Positions 8,497 to 16,191 of a DNA stretch of 64,000 nt are shown here, piece by piece. The notes below the pieces were generated by a model. It made no database searches, was not told where the DNA came from, and saw nothing but the letters and a program-made list of their open reading frames with translations. Made by a program: the position numbers and the translations under genes. Within the stretch, counting starts at the first letter, position 1. Every line of letters begins with the position of its first letter. Source of the stretch: Nitrogeniibacter sp050293885 (GTDB lineage: Bacteria > Pseudomonadota > Gammaproteobacteria > Burkholderiales > Rhodocyclaceae); assembly GCA_050293885.1 (NCBI GenBank), contig JBNKNO010000001.1:62001-126000 (forward strand), written 5' to 3'.

Positions 8497-8946
8497 TCAG
8501 ATCATTTCGCGCGTTGCGTCTGCCCAGCAGTTGGGTGTTTCGAACAGACGTACCTGCTCGAGTCGCAGGTGGTTGCCGAAGGTGTCGGCATACTGCGTAT
8601 CAAGAATCCGGAACGCAATGAGTGCGAGGTTCTCGGCGGTCGGAACGGCATCGAGCAGCACCGTCTTGTGGTCGGGGAGGCTGCCGAGAAAATCCACGAT
8701 CGGGGTGTCGTCGCGGAATGCCAGGAAGGCGTGATCCCATTGGTCGACCAGATGACGCTTGGCGATGTGCTTTATCTCGCCAAAGTCCATCACCATGCCG
8801 TTGGCCGGATTGCCGGCGGCGTGAATGATGTCACCGGTCAGGGTGATTTCGATGACGTACCGATGCCCGTGCAGATGTTTGCACTGACTGGCATGATCGG
8901 GAATACGGTGTCCGGCATCGAACTCCAGACGACGGGTAATGCGCAT
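8497..8946 (-). CDS. queD: 6-carboxy-5,6,7,8-tetrahydropterin synthase
   Basis: The protein has 149 residues. It converts dihydroneopterin triphosphate to 6-carboxytetrahydropterin, an early step of queuosine (7-deazaguanine tRNA modification) synthesis. The zinc ligands His13 (DAGHRIP), His26 and His28 (HLHGH) and the catalytic Cys22 are all present, as is the C-terminal ETPN substrate-binding motif. Length is normal for the short bacterial QueD. It is divergent from the radical SAM gene at 9025, with 78 bp between start codons. No queC, queE or queF lies in the window. It shares the strand of the amidoligase operon downstream, but the 311-bp gap and the strong promoter signals there argue for separate transcription. 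Confidence 0.93.
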   Translation of the reverse strand: MRITRRLEFDAGHRIPDHASQCKHLHGHRYVIEITLTGDIIHAAGNPANGMVMDFGEIKHIAKRHLVDQWDHAFLAFRDDTPIVDFLGSLPDHKTVLLDAVPTAENLALIAFRILDTQYADTFGNHLRLEQVRLFETPNCWADATREMI

Positions 8947-9024
8947 TCAAACCCCCTGGGAAAGGTGGCGGATTATATCATTCGACCCCGCAGCAGGCGG
9001 CTTCGACCATTCAACAGGGCGCGC

Positions 9025-9864
9025 ATGAAAACGCTTCGAGTCAACGATCACAGTCGCGATTTCGCCGGTATGACCTATGTCTATCCGGTGCTGTCACGTC
9101 GCGCGGGTGGTGTCTCCGTCGGGATCAATCTCAACCCCAACAATGCGTGCAACTGGCACTGCGTCTATTGTCAGGTGCCCGATCTCGTTCGTGGCGCCGC
9201 GCCGCCGATCGATTTGTCGGTGCTGGCGCACGAGCTGGCGGGCTTTCTCGATGCGCTCACCACGGGCGACTATCTTGAACGGCACGTGCCCGAGGGGCTG
9301 CGTGTTGTGCAGGACATTGCATTTTCCGGCAATGGCGAACCCACCAGTGCGGCGGAGTTTGACGAGATCGTGCGTCGTGTGGTGTCGCTGCGGGATGCCG
9401 CCGGACTGTCAGAGGTGCCGATCCGCCTGATTACCAATGGCAGCCTGGTTCATCGCGCCGCGGTTCGTCGTGGGCTTCGCCTCATCGGCGACGCGGGCGG
9501 GGAAGTGTGGTTCAAGGTCGACGCCGGGGCACGCGCCGACATCGAACGAATCAATGGCGTCCGGACTGATCCGGCGCGGGTCGCGCGGAATCTGCGTGTA
9601 TGTGCCGAGTTGTGCCCGACCTGGGTGCAGACCTGTCTGTTTGCATGGGATGGCGAGCCGCCATCCGATGAGCAGATGCGCGCCTACCTCGATTGCCTGG
9701 TTGCGGCCGGCCTGGAGAAACTTCAGGGCGTGCTGCTATACGGCGTTGCACGCGAATCCATGCAGCCGGAGGCGGGTCGCGTCGATGCGCTCACGCCTCG
9801 GATGCTTGAAGCCTATGGAGAGCGCATCAAAGAAAAAGGGCTGACGGTTCGCGTCAGCCCTTGA
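9025..9864 (+). CDS. Radical SAM protein
   Basis: The protein has 279 residues from the ATG at 9025, the start that puts the 4Fe-4S motif near residue 45. Cys42, Cys46 and Cys49 form the radical SAM signature CNWHCVYC. FSGNGEPTSAAEF resembles the GEP segment of the COG0731-type group. A homologue of the wyosine-type group is likely by this pattern, but the exact reaction cannot be assigned. The gene is divergent from queD, so a role in tRNA or deazaguanine modification is possible. It lacks the short QueE architecture, and I would not call it queE. Its last codons overlap a minus-strand terminator hairpin that serves the convergent HTH gene. Confidence 0.8.
   Translation: MKTLRVNDHSRDFAGMTYVYPVLSRRAGGVSVGINLNPNNACNWHCVYCQVPDLVRGAAPPIDLSVLAHELAGFLDALTTGDYLERHVPEGLRVVQDIAFSGNGEPTSAAEFDEIVRRVVSLRDAAGLSEVPIRLITNGSLVHRAAVRRGLRLIGDAGGEVWFKVDAGARADIERINGVRTDPARVARNLRVCAELCPTWVQTCLFAWDGEPPSDEQMRAYLDCLVAAGLEKLQGVLLYGVARESMQPEAGRVDALTPRMLEAYGERIKEKGLTVRVSP
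9836..9860 (-). terminator. Rho-independent terminator of the HTH gene
   Basis: The stem GGGCTGACG/CGTCAGCCC has a 5-nt loop. On the minus strand it is followed by TTTTTCTTT. It lies 25 bp after the HTH stop codon and inside the last codons of the radical SAM gene, so coding sequence and terminator share bases. The plus strand has only a short TT, so termination is expected mainly on the minus strand. Confidence 0.65.
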
Positions 9865-9884
9865 TCGTGCGCAACCGCTAGCCG

Positions 9885-10184
9885 TTACTTCTTGGTCTTG
9901 CGTGCTGCGCGCGCCTCTTTCTTGAGGTTCTTGTACATCTCCGGGTTACTCTTCTTGAGGTAGTCGGAAACTTCGAGATCCTCGCGGCGGACCTTGTTGA
10001 TGTCTACCTGCTCGATATGAACGAGGCGCAACAAGGCTTGAACCGGTCGGGGAATATTGCGTCCGCTCTCGTAGCGCGAGCCACCACTTTGGGTGACGCC
10101 GATCTGTGACCAGAACTGCGACTGGTTGAGACCCAGCTTGCGACGAATCTCGCGAACATCCACTTTCTTGTCTGTACTTTTCAT
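9885..10184 (-). CDS. Small XRE-like helix-turn-helix protein
   Basis: The protein has 99 residues. A helix-turn-helix of the Cro/C1 type spans about residues 10-45 (IRRKLGLNQSQFWSQIGVTQ followed by RYESGRNIPRP). The C-terminal third is strongly basic (KKEARAARKTKK). A good ribosome site (GGAGAGGAAAT) precedes the ATG. It stands alone, with its own terminator and no toxin-like partner beside it. The target is unknown. An AT-rich 274-bp region separates it from lysC and probably holds both divergent promoters. Confidence 0.8.
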   Translation of the reverse strand: MKSTDKKVDVREIRRKLGLNQSQFWSQIGVTQSGGSRYESGRNIPRPVQALLRLVHIEQVDINKVRREDLEVSDYLKKSNPEMYKNLKKEARAARKTKK

Positions 10185-10458
10185 GCTGATTTCCTCTCCG
10201 CTACACTATTTTACAAGGATATGACCAGATCCTGACATCGAAGTTCTTTTTATTACTTTGGTCATACGGTGGGAAAAGTATATTCACCATCCCTGAAATA
10301 ACACAAGCATTTTTTCACGATCTGTCATTTACCTGCAATGACTATGTGGTGAGGGTTTTTCGGCGGCGATTGCGCTCAGTGCCAATGCCCGCTTGCGTTT
10401 CGGTACAATACTGCGTTTTACATGCCGTTCGTCGGCTCACGAATCATCAGGGAAAGCT

Positions 10459-11688
10459 ATGGCACTCATAGTCCAAAAGTATGGCGGGACATCGGTAGGA
10501 AGTCCGGAGCGCATCAAGAACGTCGCGCAGCGTGTCGCGCGTTTTCGTGCGCAGGGGCATCAAGTGGTGGTGGTGGTCTCCGCCATGAGTGGTGAGACCA
10601 ACCGCTTGATCGGTCTGACCAAGGAAATTACCACCCAGCCAACGCCACGAGAGCTTGATGTGGTGGTGTCGACCGGTGAGCAGGTCACTATCGGTCTACT
10701 GTGTATGGCCTTGCACGCAGCGGACGTCGATGCCAAGAGCTATACCGGTGGTCAGGTTCGTATCCTGACGGATAGTGCGCACACCAAGGCGCGCATCCTG
10801 AGTATCGACGAAGCCAACATGCGGCGTGACCTGGATGCCGGCAACGTGGTGGTGGTCGCTGGATTCCAGGGCGTCGACGAAGTCGGCAATATCACCACAC
10901 TCGGCCGTGGCGGATCCGATACCACGGCAGTGGCGTTGGCCGCTGCGCTTCAGGCAGACGAGTGCCAGATCTACACCGATGTGGATGGTGTGTACACAAC
11001 CGACCCGCGCATCGTTCCCGAAGCACGAAAGCTGGACAAGATCACCTTCGAGGAAATGCTCGAGATGGCCAGTCTGGGCTCGAAGGTGCTGCAGATTCGT
11101 TCGGTTGAATTTGCCGGCAAATACAAGGTCAAGCTCCGCGTACTCTCCAGCTTCGAAGAAGGGGGCGAGGGCACACTGATTACCGTTGAGGAAGAAGACA
11201 CTATGGAACAGCCGATCATCTCCGGCATCGCTTTCAACCGTGATGAAGCCAAACTGACCGTTCTGGGGGTGCCGGACAAGCCGGGTATCGCCTACCAGAT
11301 CCTTGGCCCGATTGCCGATGCCAATATCGATGTGGACATGATCATCCAGAACGTCGGCCATGATGGCTCGACCGACTTCTCGTGCACCGTGAGTCGTGGC
11401 GACTACGACAAGGCAGTGGCCGTGCTCGAGCAATCGCGCGAGCACATCGGCGCGCGCAGCATCGAGGGCGATCGCGCCATGGCCAAGGTCTCCATCGTGG
11501 GTGTCGGCATGCGCTCGCACCCCGGGGTGGCGTCAAAGATGTTCCGTACCCTGGCGGAAGAGGGAATCAACATCCAGATGATTTCCACCTCTGAAATCAA
11601 GATCTCGGTGGTCATCGACGAGAAGTATCTGGAGCTCGCTGTACGCGTGCTGCACAGGGCATTCAACCTGGATGAACAGGCCGCCTGA
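10459..11688 (+). CDS. lysC: Aspartate kinase
   Basis: The protein has 409 residues from the ATG at 10459, which follows an AGGGA ribosome site and gives the classical MALIVQKYGGTSVG start. It phosphorylates aspartate, the first step toward lysine, threonine, methionine and diaminopimelate. The amino acid kinase domain occupies about residues 1-235, with VSTGEQV and the GRGGSDTTAVALAAAL motif. Two ACT regulatory domains follow (KLTVLGVPDKPGIAYQI and later MAKVSIVGVGMRSHPGVASK). This layout is typical of monofunctional lysine/threonine-sensitive enzymes. It supplies the pathway completed by dapD, dapC and dapE, which lie elsewhere in this window. tRNA genes follow 51 bp downstream with their own promoter. 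Confidence 0.95.
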   Translation: MALIVQKYGGTSVGSPERIKNVAQRVARFRAQGHQVVVVVSAMSGETNRLIGLTKEITTQPTPRELDVVVSTGEQVTIGLLCMALHAADVDAKSYTGGQVRILTDSAHTKARILSIDEANMRRDLDAGNVVVVAGFQGVDEVGNITTLGRGGSDTTAVALAAALQADECQIYTDVDGVYTTDPRIVPEARKLDKITFEEMLEMASLGSKVLQIRSVEFAGKYKVKLRVLSSFEEGGEGTLITVEEEDTMEQPIISGIAFNRDEAKLTVLGVPDKPGIAYQILGPIADANIDVDMIIQNVGHDGSTDFSCTVSRGDYDKAVAVLEQSREHIGARSIEGDRAMAKVSIVGVGMRSHPGVASKMFRTLAEEGINIQMISTSEIKISVVIDEKYLELAVRVLHRAFNLDEQAA

Positions 11689-11694
11689 TCTTGT

Positions 11695-11723
11695 TTGACC
11701 CGGGGCAGCGAAACCCGTATTAT
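11695..11723 (+). promoter_or_regulatory. Promoter of tRNA-Ser
   Basis: TTGACC and TATTAT are separated by exactly 17 bp. The predicted start is about 10 bp before the tRNA. Confidence 0.7.
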
Positions 11724-11739
11724 CGCGGCCCTGTGGTAC

Positions 11740-11832
11740 GGAGACGTGGCCGAGAGGTCGAAGGCACTCCCCTGCTAAGGGAGCATACCGGCAAAACCGG
11801 TATCGAGGGTTCGAATCCCTCCGTCTCCGCCA
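11740..11832 (+). tRNA. tRNA-Ser (GCT)
   Basis: The 93-nt gene has a long variable arm, as expected for serine. The acceptor stem GGAGACG/CGTCTCC, the T-loop GGTTCGAATCC and an encoded CCA are present. The anticodon GCT sits in the loop CTGCTAA. It reads AGC/AGU codons. Confidence 0.95.
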
Positions 11833-11842
11833 CTTTGGAAGC

Positions 11843-11871
11843 TTTACCGAAGGTTGTAACCTAGCTATAAT
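11843..11871 (+). promoter_or_regulatory. Promoter of first tRNA-Arg
   Basis: TTTACC and TATAAT are separated by 17 bp. The -10 box ends 13 bp before the tRNA. Confidence 0.65.
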
Positions 11872-11884
11872 CTTCGTTTAGGTT

Positions 11885-11961
11885 GCGCTCGTAGCTCAGT
11901 TGGATAGAGTACCTGGCTACGAACCAGGGGGTCGTGGGTTCGAATCCTGCCGAGCGCGCCA
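11885..11961 (+). tRNA. tRNA-Arg (ACG), copy 1
   Basis: The 77-nt gene has acceptor stem GCGCTCG/CGAGCGC, anticodon ACG (loop CTACGAA) and an encoded CCA. The wobble A would be edited to inosine and read CGU/CGC/CGA. A terminator follows. Confidence 0.95.
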
Positions 11962-11973
11962 AAAATACATCCG

Positions 11974-11999
11974 AAAAGTCGCGTTTCGCGGCTTTTTTT
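11974..11999 (+). terminator. Terminator after tRNA-Arg copy 1
   Basis: The hairpin GTCGCG-TTT-CGCGGC (one G-T pair) is followed by seven T. Confidence 0.75.
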
Positions 12000-12042
12000 G
12001 ATCTGAAAAGTCTGGTTTTCAGATCGATGTCGTGGGAAAAAT

Positions 12043-12118
12043 GCGCTCGTAGCTCAGTTGGATAGAGTACCTGGCTACGAACCAGGGGGTCGTGGGTTCG
12101 AATCCTGCCGAGCGCGCC
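12043..12118 (+). tRNA. tRNA-Arg (ACG), copy 2 (last base in gap)
   Basis: It is identical to the first tRNA-Arg over all visible bases. The final A of CCA falls in the N run that begins at 12119. It lies 81 bp after copy 1. Confidence 0.92.
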
Positions 12119-12218
12119 NNNNNNNNNNNNNNNNNNNNNNNNNNNNNNNNNNNNNNNNNNNNNNNNNNNNNNNNNNNNNNNNNNNNNNNNNNNNNNNNNN
12201 NNNNNNNNNNNNNNNNNN
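12119..12218. other. 100-base N gap
   Basis: This is exactly 100 N, a conventional placeholder length, so the true distance is unknown. It starts at the last base of a duplicated tRNA, which is the kind of repeat that breaks short-read assemblies. More tRNA copies could be hidden here. A 10-base N run follows at 12280-12289. Confidence 0.9.
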
Positions 12219-12224
12219 AATTGA

Positions 12225-12253
12225 AAAGGGCTGCAGAAATGCAGCCCTTTTTT
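12225..12253 (+). terminator. Terminator of a transcript hidden in the gap
   Basis: The stem AAAGGGCTGC/GCAGCCCTTT with a 6-nt loop is followed by further T. The gene it serves is upstream, inside or before the N gap, most likely a tRNA. Confidence 0.75.
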
Positions 12254-12387
12254 CATGTCTGTATTGTGCACTCGCACAANNNNNNNNNNACGACGCATTG
12301 CATCACGAATCGGCAAGGCCTAATCCGTTATCATTTCGACTGTTGCGCCCCCTCACGGCGCTCTCGCCTTGTTTCATGGAGTTTTGC

Positions 12388-13824
12388 ATGTCGATCCAGC
12401 CCGTCATTCTTTCCGGTGGTTCCGGGACGCGCCTGTGGCCGTTGTCTCGCGAACAGTACCCCAAGCAGTTGCTTGCGCTCGATGGTGACGAAACCATGTT
12501 GCAGAGCACGGCAAAACGGCTTGACGGGTTCGCCGGGGAGGTGGCTTCGCCGATCGTCGTGTGCAACGAGCAGTACCGCTTCATTACTGCCGAACAGTTG
12601 CGCACCTGCGGCCGGGCGAGTGATCGTGTCGTGCTCGAGCCCTTCGGTCGCAATACCGCGCCCGCGCTGACGCTGGCCGCCTTGCTTGCGTGTGCTGCCG
12701 ACGCTGATCCGGTGCTTCTGGTCATGCCGGCCGATCATGTCATTCGCGATCGCGAAGCATTCAAGCGTTCGGTTGCCACTGGCGAGAAAATGGCGCTGGA
12801 CGGCGCGATGGTGACTTTCGGCATCATCCCCGAACGGCCGGAAACGGGATATGGCTACATTCAATGCGGCGATGAATGCGGCCCCGGCGTGCGCAGGATT
12901 GCCGCGTTTGTCGAGAAACCCGACGCGCCGACGGCGCAGCGCTATGTCGATAGCGGCGAATACCTGTGGAACAGCGGTATCTTCATGATGCGTGCAAGCG
13001 TGTGGCTCAAGGCCATCGAGGTGTTGCAGCCGGCGATTCTCGCGGCGTGCCGTGATGCCGTGAAAGCGCCGTCCCAGGATGCCGATTTCGTGCGCATCGA
13101 CGTGGCGGCGTTCGAGCGTTGTCCGTCCGATTCCATCGACTATGCGGTGATGGAGCATCTGGCCAGTCGCCCGGCCTTGGGGATTGACGGCGTGGTGGTT
13201 CCGATGGCGGCGGGGTGGTCGGATCTGGGTGCGTGGGATGCGCTTTGGGACGTTGCGCACAAGGACGGCGCGGGGAATGTCGTGCATGGCGACGTGATGC
13301 TCGAAGGGACCGAGGATACGCTGGTGTTCGCCAGCGAGCGTCTGGTGACCTGCCTGGGGCTCAAGGGCGTGGTGGTTGTCGAAACGCCCGATGCGGTGAT
13401 GGTCGCCGACAAGCGCTGCACGCAGGATGTGAAGAAACTGGTGAGCCGGCTGAAGTCGGAGGCGCGCAGCGAGGCATCCGTCCATCGCAAGATTCATCGC
13501 CCGTGGGGGTACTACGACTCGATCGATAGCGGGGAGCGTTTTCAGGTCAAGCGCATCGTGGTCAATCCTGGCGCGTCGCTGAGTCTGCAGATGCATCACC
13601 ACCGCGCGGAGCACTGGATTGTGGTCAGCGGGACGGCAAAGGTGACGCGCGGCGAGGACACGTTTCTGCTGTCGGAAAATGAGTCGACCTATATTCCACT
13701 CGGCACGGTGCATCGCCTGGAAAACCCCGGCCAGTTGCCGCTGGAAATGATCGAAGTGCAGTCTGGTGGCTACTTGGGAGAGGACGACATCGTCCGCTTC
13801 GAAGACACCTACGGTCGCGGGTGA
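12388..13824 (+). CDS. manC: Mannose-1-phosphate guanylyltransferase / mannose-6-phosphate isomerase
   Basis: The protein has 478 residues and is the two-domain type II enzyme. The N-terminal nucleotidyltransferase has ILSGGSGTRLWPLSR (residues ~7-21) and FVEKPDAP. The C-terminal cupin isomerase has HRPWGYYDSIDSGERFQVKR and QMHHHRAEHWIVVSG. It makes GDP-mannose, and often also fructose-6-phosphate to mannose-6-phosphate, for exopolysaccharide or lipopolysaccharide. The ATG at 12388 is preferred because GGAG lies 6 bp upstream; an ATG at 12376 would add four residues. No other sugar-nucleotide or capsule genes lie nearby, so its polymer is unknown. Its stop codon abuts that of the convergent gene at 13825. 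Confidence 0.95.
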   Translation: MSIQPVILSGGSGTRLWPLSREQYPKQLLALDGDETMLQSTAKRLDGFAGEVASPIVVCNEQYRFITAEQLRTCGRASDRVVLEPFGRNTAPALTLAALLACAADADPVLLVMPADHVIRDREAFKRSVATGEKMALDGAMVTFGIIPERPETGYGYIQCGDECGPGVRRIAAFVEKPDAPTAQRYVDSGEYLWNSGIFMMRASVWLKAIEVLQPAILAACRDAVKAPSQDADFVRIDVAAFERCPSDSIDYAVMEHLASRPALGIDGVVVPMAAGWSDLGAWDALWDVAHKDGAGNVVHGDVMLEGTEDTLVFASERLVTCLGLKGVVVVETPDAVMVADKRCTQDVKKLVSRLKSEARSEASVHRKIHRPWGYYDSIDSGERFQVKRIVVNPGASLSLQMHHHRAEHWIVVSGTAKVTRGEDTFLLSENESTYIPLGTVHRLENPGQLPLEMIEVQSGGYLGEDDIVRFEDTYGRG

Positions 13825-14391
13825 TCAGACAGCTTGAGGCGGCTGCGGATCGGGCTCGAAGCCGAATCGTGCCGGCAGTTCGGCGCGAAGGATGTGTGAC
13901 AACGGCAGCCAGGCGGACGGAAGTTGCAGGCCGACTTCCGTGTGTTCGGCGCCATGCGCAAGCAAGGCGTCCGGATTGGCTGGTGTGCCGTCCGCGAGGG
14001 TGAGGCGGGTGGTTGCCTCCAGCAGATCCCGGTCGTCCAGCAGGGCGGGGCCGGATTCGCTGACAACGATGAGGTGACCCGCTTCGTCAAGCAGGCAGGC
14101 TTGCGCGACGATGGGCTGGTCGGTGTGTGTGAAAAGCGCCCCGTCAGGCATCAGACGGGCGATCCAGGGCGTGTATTCCAGCGTGACAAAGACGCGCTGC
14201 GGCCCATTCTGAAAGTGCCAGCGCCCGTGTTCATCCGTTTGGTAGTTTCGGCCGATGAACTCGGTCAGCCCGGTATGTGTGAGTCGCTCACCTTGCAGGC
14301 GCCAGTGGCCCCGCGCATCGAGTGACAGCCATCCAAACAGATCAGGGACGTTCGGCCATTTGTGCATGGCCGAACGAACGACGGCGTCCAT
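13825..14391 (-). CDS. Conserved protein of unknown function
   Basis: The protein has 188 residues from 14391; an internal ATG at 14367 (MHKWPNVPDLFGW) may be the true start. There is no signal peptide or membrane segment. It is rich in Trp and His in the first third (GHWRLQGERLTHTGLTEFIG, WHFQNGPQRVFVTLEYTPW). I recognise this as a betaproteobacterial family annotated only as a DUF, but I am not sure of the number. It begins 14 bp after bamD on the same strand and is likely co-transcribed with it. Function unknown. Confidence 0.8.
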   Translation of the reverse strand: MDAVVRSAMHKWPNVPDLFGWLSLDARGHWRLQGERLTHTGLTEFIGRNYQTDEHGRWHFQNGPQRVFVTLEYTPWIARLMPDGALFTHTDQPIVAQACLLDEAGHLIVVSESGPALLDDRDLLEATTRLTLADGTPANPDALLAHGAEHTEVGLQLPSAWLPLSHILRAELPARFGFEPDPQPPQAV

Positions 14392-14405
14392 CGGCTATGG
14401 GCGGC

Positions 14406-15206
14406 TCACCAGAATTGCCACCAAGGCGTTTCTTTGCCGACGTCGCCGGTGAGGTAAGCGCTTTGCGGGAAAGTGCTGGTGAGCACGCGGCGAGCGTCAT
14501 CGCGAAGCTGGGTCATGCCCAGTGCCTCGTATGCCTGCGTGAGAATGTACAGCGCCTCCTCGGTAGCGGGCGCGCCGGGATAGTTGGTCAGCGCCGCCTG
14601 TGCGCGATTGGCCGAGGCCAGGAACGCACCGCGTTTGAGGTAGAAGCGGGCCACGTGAACCTCGTACGCGCCAAGCGAGTTGAACAGGTAGCGCAGGCGC
14701 AGGTTGGCATCCTCGGCGTAACGGCTTTCGGGGAAGCGCTTGACCAGTTCCCGGAAGGTGTCGAAGGCCTGCTGCGAGGCTTTGGGGTCGCGCTCGCTCA
14801 AGTCCTGGTTGGAAAGCGAGCCCAACAGGCCGAGGTCTTCGTTGAAATACACCAAACCCTTCAGGTAGTAGGCGTAGTCCACGTTCGGGTGATTGGGGTG
14901 CAGTTTGATGAAGCGGTCGCAGGCGGCGATGGCGGATGCCGGCTCGTTCGATTTGAAATAGGCGTAGGCCACATCCAGTTGGGCCTGCTGCGCATATCGC
15001 CCGTAGGGATAACGCGCTTCGAGCTTTTCAAATAACGTGATGGCCCGTTCGTAGGCGCCAGAGGTCAGCTCGTCTTTGGCTTCGCTGTAGATGCGCTGTG
15101 CGCTCCAGCCGGCAGTTTCATCGTAATCCGAAGGCGTGCTGCTGCAGCCCACCAGCAGGACGGTGGCGATTGCCGCTAAACTACGCAGAATGATTTTGGC
15201 CATCAA
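14406..15206 (-). CDS. bamD: Outer membrane protein assembly factor BamD
   Basis: The protein is a 266-residue lipoprotein. The signal peptide ends in the lipobox LLVGC, with Cys at about residue 21. Tetratricopeptide-type repeats follow (YERAITLFEKLEARYPYGRY, DVAYAYFKSNEPASAIAACD). It is part of the Bam complex that folds beta-barrel proteins into the outer membrane from the periplasmic side. It is divergent from rluD with only 10 bp between start codons, an arrangement common in betaproteobacteria. Either of the two initial ATGs could be used. Confidence 0.95.
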   Translation of the reverse strand: MMAKIILRSLAAIATVLLVGCSSTPSDYDETAGWSAQRIYSEAKDELTSGAYERAITLFEKLEARYPYGRYAQQAQLDVAYAYFKSNEPASAIAACDRFIKLHPNHPNVDYAYYLKGLVYFNEDLGLLGSLSNQDLSERDPKASQQAFDTFRELVKRFPESRYAEDANLRLRYLFNSLGAYEVHVARFYLKRGAFLASANRAQAALTNYPGAPATEEALYILTQAYEALGMTQLRDDARRVLTSTFPQSAYLTGDVGKETPWWQFW

Positions 15207-15216
15207 TTGAGGTTCC

Positions 15217-16191
15217 GTGATCGAACGCGCGGATTATAGCGCAGAGCCCATCGAAGCTGACTTCGATGCGGTGCAAACCGTACCGGATTCGTGTGCGGGG
15301 ATGCGGCTCGATCAGGCGCTCGCCGAACTATTCCCCGATCTGTCACGCAACCGGCTTCAGGGCTGGATTCGTGACGGTCGTGTGCTGCTCGACGGCGGCG
15401 CCTGCGTGCCCAAACAGAAGGTGCGCGGCGGCGAGTTGCTGCAAGTCGATGCCACGCCAGAGCCGGAAGTCACGGCTTTTGCACCGGAGGCGATGGCGCT
15501 CGATATCGTTTTCGAGGACGAAGCGATACTGGTCATCAACAAGCCGGCCGGTCTGGTGGTGCATCCGGGTAGCGGCAATTGGGATGGCACTTTGCTGAAC
15601 GGTCTGCTGCACCACGACCCATTGCTCGCAACTGTTCCTCGTGCCGGCATTGTTCATCGTCTGGACAAGGAAACCAGTGGCTTGATGGTGGTGGCGAAAA
15701 CGCTGGCCGCACAGACCCATCTGGTTCGGCAGTTGCAGGCGCGTACGGTGAGTCGGGAGTACGTTGCGCTGGCGCACGGGCAGATTGTCAGCGGCGGACG
15801 TGTCGACGCGCCGATCGGGCGTCATCCGACCCAGCGGACGCGCATGGCGGTCGTTTCCTCCGGGCGAGATGCGGTGACCCGCTATGCGATCGAGCGGCGA
15901 TACGCGGACTGCACGCTCGTCGAGTGCCAGCTCGAGACGGGCCGCACCCATCAGATTCGCGTTCACATGGCACACCTCGGCCATCCGCTTGTCGGCGACC
16001 CGGTGTATGGCAAGAAGCGCTGCGCCAATGCGCTGTTGCAAGCTTTCCCTCGTCAGGCCTTGCATGCGAGGCGGCTCGCGCTGGTGCATCCGGCGACGGG
16101 AGAAGAGATGTGCTGGTCGGCACCCATGCCCGATGACATGCAACAGCTTTGCGACGCCCTGAACGCCGGGGCCGCCGCCGATGGTGCTTGA
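15217..16191 (+). CDS. rluD: 23S rRNA pseudouridine synthase RluD
   Basis: The protein has 324 residues with a GTG start at 15217. It has an S4-like domain (MRLDQALAELFPDLSRNRLQ) and then the RluA-type catalytic domain with GIVHRLDKETSGLMVVAKT, where the Asp is the nucleophile. It modifies uridines of helix 69 in 23S rRNA (1911/1915/1917 in E. coli). The start codon lies only 10 bp from that of divergent bamD, so their promoters must overlap or lie inside the neighbouring gene. pgeF overlaps its end by 11 bp, so the two are co-transcribed. Confidence 0.93.
   Translation: MIERADYSAEPIEADFDAVQTVPDSCAGMRLDQALAELFPDLSRNRLQGWIRDGRVLLDGGACVPKQKVRGGELLQVDATPEPEVTAFAPEAMALDIVFEDEAILVINKPAGLVVHPGSGNWDGTLLNGLLHHDPLLATVPRAGIVHRLDKETSGLMVVAKTLAAQTHLVRQLQARTVSREYVALAHGQIVSGGRVDAPIGRHPTQRTRMAVVSSGRDAVTRYAIERRYADCTLVECQLETGRTHQIRVHMAHLGHPLVGDPVYGKKRCANALLQAFPRQALHARRLALVHPATGEEMCWSAPMPDDMQQLCDALNAGAAADGA

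Noticed and set aside
9025..9864. Radical SAM gene as queE because it neighbours queD
   Set aside because: Longer than QueE, and the motif context (CNWHCVYC, GNGEPTS) fits another radical SAM group better.
9885..10184. Small HTH protein as the antitoxin of a toxin-antitoxin pair
   Set aside because: No small partner gene on the same strand; it has its own promoter region and terminator.
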